DNA from: Candidatus Bipolaricaulota bacterium
GTDB taxonomy: Bacteria > Bipolaricaulota > Bipolaricaulia > UBA7950 > UBA9294
Length of the DNA: 7,313 nt
Reading direction: 5' to 3'
NCBI GenBank assembly: GCA_021159105.1
Contig: JAGGSM010000071.1
Location: 1 to 7,313 of the forward strand
Below are positions 1 through 5,400 of the stretch, in pieces. A program made the position numbers and the translations under genes. Positions within the stretch are counted from its first letter, which is position 1; the number at the start of each line of letters is the position of its first letter. A model generated the notes under the pieces. It was not told the origin of the DNA. It saw nothing but the letters and a program-made list of their open reading frames with translations, and made no database searches.

Positions 1-519
1 CAGGTGGCGACAAAGACGCTCGACGAAACGTTGACTGAACAGCGCGATGTGATAGCTACCAACACAATGACTTCGTTGCAAGCGTTGCTTAATACCTATG
101 GAACGGGAATCTTTATCGACAACGTCCAACTCCAGGATGTTAAGCCGCCAGCCGAGGTTGTCTCTGCGTTCGATGACGTCAACAGTGCCCGTCAGGACAA
201 GGATAAGCTAATCAACGAGGCCGACAAGTATTCCCTCGACATTCTGCCGCGCGCTCGAGGGCAAGCACAGGAGATCGGAAACCAGGCCGAGGCGTACAAG
301 CAAGAGAGGATCAAGCGGGCAGAGGGGGATACGTCTCGTTTCCTTCAGGTGCTCAAGAAGTACGAACTGGGTCCAGATGTTACAAGGACTCGTATGTACA
401 TCGAGACGATGGAAGCAATACTGCCAGGGATGAACAAGATCATCCTTCCAGAGGGGGAGAACAGCGTTCTAAAGCTGCTGGACTTGGATCAGCTTCTACA
501 GAAGGGGGAAACGCAATGA
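1..519 (+). CDS. hflK: HflK, SPFH/prohibitin-family membrane protease modulator (C-terminal part, 5' end outside window)
   Basis: In E. coli, HflK pairs with HflC in a membrane-anchored assembly that associates with the AAA+ protease FtsH and modulates its activity. Only the last 172 codons are present. The reading frame is open from base 1, so the GTG at position 4 is internal and not a start. The visible part begins in the late SPFH (band 7) domain, with a family-typical stretch around residues 46-62 (P-P-A-E-V-V-S-A-F-D-D-V). A charged coiled-coil segment follows, with the conserved P-R-A-R-G-Q-A-Q at about 82-89 and an R-M-Y-I-E-T-M-E motif near 131-138, both close to E. coli HflK as I remember it. 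The tail is short and hydrophilic. The stop overlaps the hflC start (ATGA at 516-519), which implies translational coupling. The N-terminal membrane anchor lies outside the window. The call is firm because of the motifs and the HflC partner immediately downstream. Confidence 0.93.
   Translation, partial: QVATKTLDETLTEQRDVIATNTMTSLQALLNTYGTGIFIDNVQLQDVKPPAEVVSAFDDVNSARQDKDKLINEADKYSLDILPRARGQAQEIGNQAEAYKQERIKRAEGDTSRFLQVLKKYELGPDVTRTRMYIETMEAILPGMNKIILPEGENSVLKLLDLDQLLQKGETQ
502..508 (+). promoter_or_regulatory. Ribosome binding site of hflC
   Basis: AAGGGGG lies inside the last codons of hflK and ends 7 bases before the hflC ATG at 516. It fixes the hflC start and fits the ATGA overlap of the two genes. 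Confidence 0.7.
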
Positions 520-1385
520 AGAAACTCATAGCATTTGGTGGTATCGTCCTTCTCCTGATTATTGCCTACAACCTCTTCACCTTCACGGTCGATGAGACGC
601 AGAAGGCGGCTGTGTTGCGCTTCGGCGAGATTGTCAAGGTTGTGGAGGATCCGGGCCTGCACTTCAAGGTGCCGTTCATCAATAACGTGGTTTACCTTGA
701 GGACAGGATTCTGAACTACGACATACAACCGCGCGACATCCTGACGTCTGACCAGAAGAGGTTGACTATAGACAACTACGCGATCTGGCGGGTGGGGAAG
801 CCACAGACTTTCATCGAAGCAAATGCCGGAAACATCGCCAGTGCCCAAGCCCGCATCGACGATATCGTCTATTCAGATCTGCGCGACATCCTCGCCAAAC
901 ATACCTTGGATCAGATAGTCTCTGCCAAGAGGCTGGAGTACCTGCACCAGGTGACCGTGCTCAGTCAGAGCAAGCTGCAGGCATTTGGGATCAAGCTGAT
1001 AGACGTCCGCATCAAGCGAGCCGATCTTCCAAGTGAGATCGAACAGGCCGTATATGGCCGCATGCGCTCCGAGCGTGAGCGTATCGCCGCACAATTGCGT
1101 GCCGAAGGGGAAGAAAAGGCAAAACAGATAACCTCAAGTGCGGACAAAGAAAGGGAGATCATCCTCGCCGAGGCGAACAAGACGGCAGAAACAATCAAAG
1201 GAGAGGGTGATGCGCAGGCACTCGAGATATACGCCGATGCCTACAACCAGGACCCTGAGTTCTACCGCTTCTGGCGAAGTTTGGAGTCCTACAAGACGGC
1301 GCTCAAGGAGAGCACAAGCATCGTACTCACCGACGATTCCGACTATCTGCACTTCTTGAACACGATGAGGGCAGTCCAGCCATAG
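516..1385 (+). CDS. hflC: HflC, SPFH/prohibitin-family membrane protease modulator
   Basis: This is the partner of HflK in the FtsH-associated HflKC complex of the cytoplasmic membrane. The protein has 289 residues, somewhat shorter than E. coli HflC (about 334). A single hydrophobic anchor spans roughly residues 4-22 (LIAFGGIVLLLIIAYNLF). The SPFH domain follows, with typical V-D-E-T-Q-K-A-A-V-L-R-F-G-E at 25-38 and G-L-H-F-K-V-P-F at 47-54. A long charged helical region (about 180-235) contains R-M-R-S-E-R-E-R-I-A and A-E-G-E-E-K-A, the usual HflC coiled coil. Near the C-terminus, D-P-E-F-Y-R-F-W-R-S-L followed by a D-S-D-Y-L-H-F-L-N segment matches the conserved HflC ending. The start is supported by the upstream AAGGGGG and by the ATGA overlap with hflK. 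FtsH itself is not in the window. No clear T-tailed terminator follows the TAG stop. Confidence 0.95.
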   Translation: MKKLIAFGGIVLLLIIAYNLFTFTVDETQKAAVLRFGEIVKVVEDPGLHFKVPFINNVVYLEDRILNYDIQPRDILTSDQKRLTIDNYAIWRVGKPQTFIEANAGNIASAQARIDDIVYSDLRDILAKHTLDQIVSAKRLEYLHQVTVLSQSKLQAFGIKLIDVRIKRADLPSEIEQAVYGRMRSERERIAAQLRAEGEEKAKQITSSADKEREIILAEANKTAETIKGEGDAQALEIYADAYNQDPEFYRFWRSLESYKTALKESTSIVLTDDSDYLHFLNTMRAVQP

Positions 1386-1392
1386 GAAATTC

Positions 1393-1506
1393 GCGCCGGG
1401 TTCGAATGAACTACCCCGCCGCAAGCACGCGGTGTATCAAGAAGCTTCGTGAAAAGCATGTCTCAAGGGGCGGGGGATCAACCCCTGTGGGGATTGAACC
1501 CGGCGC
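1393..1506. repeat. Inverted-repeat element with internal hairpins, possible small repeat element or remnant
   Basis: GCGCCGGGTTC at 1393-1403 and GAACCCGGCGC at 1496-1506 are perfect 11-base inverted repeats 92 bases apart. Nested inside are CCCCGCC at 1414-1420 pairing with GGCGGGG at 1469-1475. There is also an imperfect local hairpin at 1413-1435 (stem CCGC/GCGG), the palindrome GAAGCTTC at 1441-1448, and two adjacent similar short inverted repeats, GGGGATCAACCCC at 1473-1485 and GGGGATTGAACCC at 1489-1501. The nested layout suggests a short mobile or REP-like element, the hairpin end of a decayed IS200/IS605-type insertion, or a structured transcript. The sequence alone does not decide between these. 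The inverted repeat itself is directly visible; its identity is inference. Confidence 0.45.
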
Positions 1507-1602
1507 CGTCCCTAAGTCTTCGCCTTCCTGCCGCCAGCGGTGCAGGCGCATCGCGAAACTTCCTTAGCTTCTCCGTGTACGTTCTAGCGATCCTAACAAG
1601 AC

Positions 1603-1610
1603 AAAGGGGG
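1603..1610 (+). promoter_or_regulatory. Ribosome binding site of the small secreted protein gene
   Basis: AAAGGGGG ends 8 bases before the ATG at 1619. This is a normal distance and supports that start codon. Confidence 0.7.
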
Positions 1611-1618
1611 CATCTGAT

Positions 1619-2413
1619 ATGAAACGGTCAATCGTCATAGGAATTGCAACGGGCTTGGTCCTCGTGTTCAGCCTCGCAGCGAGTGTCGGTGCAGAGGAAA
1701 CGCTTTTCTTCCCGGGTAGCTACTATCTAATCTCTATCGGGGCGGCAACAAGCGACGTGGATTCACTCGTACAAACTGGGCAGCAACAGGGCTTCACTGT
1801 GGTAACCTTGAGTGATGCGGGGCTGTCATCCTACCGCGGAACACAGAGTACGGAGGAACCCGAATCTGATCTGATTACGGTCAAATCACTTCTGTATGCG
1901 GATGGGGCAAGGTTCTTGCTGCGCGTGCAGGGAGAGCGGTTTGATTACGAGGTGCGTCCTGGGGACAAGGGATACGATCTCGTCCTCATCCCGCACGAGG
2001 ACATGACCGCATCCAGCCTGGTGAGCGACGTCCTCACCGCCTTGCAGCAACTTGGGATTGTCGGCGATGAGGTGGATATGGAATACAAGACCTTCGTCCT
2101 CAATCCTGAGAAGTCTGAGGCTCCACCAGAGGGAGTCGCGATCGATTCCAACCTGTACAACTTGATGATCGCACCCGATTGGCTCGCAGCTGCGACCAAA
2201 TTGAACCTGGATCGCACTGGTCTTCGGGTGAGCGTAATTGCGGAGAAGGTCCCAGGTGGCGCGATCCCAGAGCAGTTCGCGCCATATGTTGTCAGTCAGA
2301 CGGACACGCTCGCCAAGCTTCTCCTCCCGATCGAGGATCTCGTGAAGCTCGCAAGTGACAGCGGTATCGGATACGTGCGGCCTCCGTATCAGCCACACCC
2401 GGCTGTGCCGTAG
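1619..2413 (+). CDS. Secreted protein with a protease-propeptide-like C-terminus
   Basis: I do not recognise the full-length family. The 264-residue product starts with a clear signal peptide: K-R, a hydrophobic stretch to about residue 22, and a likely cleavage after V-G-A at 23-25. No lipobox cysteine is seen, so a soluble exported protein is expected. The middle (about 26-195) is mixed alpha/beta without motifs I can name. The C-terminal segment (about 200-260) resembles the end of the propeptide of the protease encoded next door. Both have a beta-strand ending in P-x-G-G or P-G-G, then (S/T)-L-x-K-x-x-x-P-(I/L)-x-x-L, then G-I-x-(Y/F)-(V/I)-R-P-P-Y-x-P; here R-P-P-Y is residues 254-257. 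No catalytic domain follows, because the protein ends seven residues later. The gene lies 9 bases upstream of the protease start, so co-transcription is expected. It may be a trans-acting inhibitor or chaperone of the protease, or a truncated paralogue; both are inference. Confidence 0.8.
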   Translation: MKRSIVIGIATGLVLVFSLAASVGAEETLFFPGSYYLISIGAATSDVDSLVQTGQQQGFTVVTLSDAGLSSYRGTQSTEEPESDLITVKSLLYADGARFLLRVQGERFDYEVRPGDKGYDLVLIPHEDMTASSLVSDVLTALQQLGIVGDEVDMEYKTFVLNPEKSEAPPEGVAIDSNLYNLMIAPDWLAAATKLNLDRTGLRVSVIAEKVPGGAIPEQFAPYVVSQTDTLAKLLLPIEDLVKLASDSGIGYVRPPYQPHPAVP

Positions 2414-2417
2414 GGAG
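2413..2417 (+). promoter_or_regulatory. Ribosome binding site deciding the start of the protease gene
   Basis: GGGAG begins in the stop codon of the preceding gene. Two ATG codons follow in tandem, at 2420 and 2423. The spacing is only 2 bases to the first and 5 to the second, so 2423 is the better start. The alternative adds one methionine only. Confidence 0.55.
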
Positions 2418-2422
2418 ATATG

Positions 2423-5400
2423 ATGAAGAAAATACTGATATCCCTTCTTATATTGGCGGCTCTTGCGGTGCCAGCGCTCGCTGGGCCTCAGCTCTCCGTT
2501 GGGATCGAGCAGAGCACGCGCGATGAGTGGAATGGCGTTGTTAGCTCATTCGAGCAGAACACCGGGATCAAGGTTAACGTCCATCCCTATCCGGAGAACA
2601 GCCTCGCTCAACAGGCTGTAATCGAGAAGACGACCCGCGCGGGGAAGATCAACCTGGTAATGCTGAGGAATGAATGGGGAAGAAGCCTGCAGCGATATGT
2701 CATCGACTTGAGCAACTACGAGCAGCAGATTGCTGAGGCTGGTGCGAAGCTGATGTATGTTGGACGTGAACCCATCGGGGTGAGCATCCCATTTGCTCCT
2801 GATTGGTTCCTCGCGCTCATCGCGTGGCCGGACGACGAAGAGGATGCGATCTCGTTCCTCTCTTCGCTCACTGCAAAGGCGGGCTTCGCTACACAGACTC
2901 CATTGCCATCCAAGGTGAGCCCGGAGGCGATGATCAAGTCGTTTGGTACAACGAAGATCGACATCAAGGAGCACAATCCCAAGCTCGATGGCTCTCTGGA
3001 GACGCTCATGGAAGCGGTGCAGTCAACGGTCGGGACTATGGCGGCCAACTTCATGAGCAAGCTCCCTGCGCAGGCGCAGACCGCGCTGAGCGGGCTGGCG
3101 AAGATGTATGGCGTACCATTCTCCACTACAACCTCAACCGTAACTGTGGTCCTCGAGCCACAGGGAGGACGCACAAGCAGCGCGAGCGTGGCCGCCCTCT
3201 CCGCGCTTGGAGTGAGCAAGGCCTCAATACAAGCTTCGGCAAGCTTGATCAAGGTGAGCGTCCCCCTCTCGCAGCTGAGCACGATCGCCAACCAGATCGG
3301 TGGGATTTCCTTCATAAGGCCGCCATATACGCCGTACGCTCTGTCGATCACCGGACAGGGAATACACGCGATCAACGCCGATGCGCTGCACTCTTCCGGT
3401 GTCACTGGAAGCGGAGTGAAGGTGGCGATCATCGACCTCGGATTCGCCGGCCTGTCACAGGCGCAGGCGCGCGGGGACATCCCCGCATCGGTGCAGCAAT
3501 ACGATGTGACCGGCACGGGGATCTCGAGTGGTATCACCCACGGGACAGCAGTGACCGAGATAGTGCACGAGATCGCTCCAGATGCGCAGCTCTACTTAAT
3601 CAAAATCGCCGATGAGGTCGACCTCGATCAGGCTGTAACATATTGCTTGAACAACGGTATCAAGATCATCAATCACTCTCTCGGCTGGTACAACACGAAC
3701 TTCTACGACGGAACAGGCACGATAGCTGACATCGCCAAGCGGGCGATCCAGGGGGGCATTCTATGGGTTAATGCCGCCGGTAACGAAGCGCAGAGCCACT
3801 GGGAAGGCACATTCAGCGACGGTAACTCCGACGGCTGGAACGACCAGTCGGTCTCCTTCTCTATCAGCGCCGGATCTCAGATAATCCTCTATATGACGTG
3901 GAACGACTGGCCGCAGGCCTCGTCTGACTATGATCTGTACCTGCTCGACCCGTCGAGCAACGTTGTCGCTTCGTCGACAAAACATCAGACGGGGACGGAA
4001 GAACCGACCGAGTCGATCATTACCACCGCCAGTTCGAGTGGAACGTACACGATCAAGATAAAGGGTTCCGGTTCAAAGAAGGTCGAGGTCTACAGTCTGT
4101 ACCAGAACCTGTCTCCGGCGATCCCTTCAAGCTCCATCCTTGCGCCAGGGAACGTTGCCGAAGTGGTAACGGTAGGCGCGATCGACTACGCCCACTACAC
4201 GGCAGCGGGGACGATCGAGCCGTACAGCTCCCAGGGGCCAACCAACGACGGTCGAGCTAAGCCTGACCTGTGCGCGCCGGACAACGTGACCACTGGTACC
4301 AGCCCGTACACGACGTTCGCCGGAACATCCGGGGCCACTCCGCACGTAAGCGGCGCTGCGGCGCTCCTCCTCTCCGAGAACCCGTCCATGTCCGAGTCCG
4401 CGCTAAGAAGTGAACTCATCTCCGAGACCGTCTCCATGGGCTCCCAGTATGTCTACGGACATGGCCGGCTTTACCTCACGCCGGTTACAGTCCCAAATCA
4501 GCCGCCGCACGCAGCGTTCAGCATGAGCACGTCGTCCACGACGGCCGGGTCTCCTGTTTCATTTAACGGCTCGGATTCTTACGACGCTGATGGGAACATC
4601 GTGAATTACACGTGGCAGTTCGGCGACGGTGCATCCGCGTCAGGCGCGACAACCCAACATGTGTATTCTACGACAGGAACGTTCAACGTAACGCTCACCG
4701 TAACGGATGATGATGGGGCCACTGATACGGCGACTCAACAGGTTGTCGTTACGTCTCAACCCAATCAACCTCCGCACGCGGCGTTCAGCATGAATACGGC
4801 CTCCACCACCGTCGGTTCGCCCGTTTCATTTAATGGCTCAGCATCATCCGACGCTGATGGCCACATCGTAAGCTATTCGTGGCAGTTCGGAGACGGCGCT
4901 TCCGCATCTGGAGTTACGACGCAGCATGCGTATGCTACAACGGGAACGTTCAGTGTGACCCTCACCGTCAGGGATGACGATGGGGCCACCGACACGGAAA
5001 CGAAACAGGTGAACATCTCAGCCGCCGCAAAGGCTGATCTCACAGTGGCCGGGATCACCCACTCGCCGGCACAGCCGACGATCGGTGCGAACGTCACCTT
5101 CGTAATCAACATCGCCAACCAGGGGGCGGCCAACGCGCCGCAGTTCCGCGTAAGGCTATCCGGGAATGGGTCGGCGGTGAACAAGTACGTCACCTCCCTC
5201 GCCGCAGGGGGATCGACGACGCTGTCGCTCGTCCTCCCACTCACCCAGTCCCCGGAGACGTTCACGGTAACAGTAGACGACATGAACCAGGTCTCCGAGT
5301 CGAACGAGGCCAACAACCAGGGTCAGGAGACGGTACAGCAGGGCGTGCAGCCAGTAGTCGCCGATGCCGGCGGACCGTACTCCGGGACTCCGGGACAAGC

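Larger units (their letters stand above)
1386..1618 (+). other. Non-coding spacer between hflC and the protease unit
   Basis: These 233 bases carry no credible gene. They contain the inverted-repeat block annotated separately (1393-1506). They also contain a weaker stem, CCTGC 1527-1531 with GCAGG 1542-1546, which lacks a T tract and so is not a convincing terminator. The last 15 bases hold the ribosome binding site of the next gene. I saw no convincing -35/-10 pair, although the change of function across the spacer makes a promoter for the protease unit likely somewhere here. Confidence 0.6.

Noticed and set aside
4..519. GTG at position 4 as the start of a complete 171-residue gene
   Set aside because: The frame is open to base 1 and the product lacks the membrane anchor and early SPFH domain of HflK. 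The gene simply begins before the window.
1391..1510. tRNA, suggested by GGGTTCGAAT at 1398-1407 and, on the minus strand, GGGTTCAATCC (1491-1501)
   Set aside because: Only T-loop-like strings are present. The flanking bases do not form a five-pair T stem on either strand, and no anticodon arm or acceptor stem can be built. The similarity comes from the inverted repeat.
1521..1548. Intrinsic terminator after hflC
   Set aside because: CCTGC/GCAGG can pair, but the stem is short and interrupted and no T run follows on either strand.
2716..3537. 273-codon minus strand open frame
   Set aside because: It is antisense to the protease prodomain region. Its composition mirrors the codon bias of the real gene, and it has no recognisable motif or convincing start signal.
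2803..3615. 270-codon + strand open frame overlapping the protease
   Set aside because: It lies wholly inside the protease gene in another frame, has an arginine-rich non-protein-like composition and no domain. The protease frame is supported by signal peptide, propeptide and catalytic motifs.
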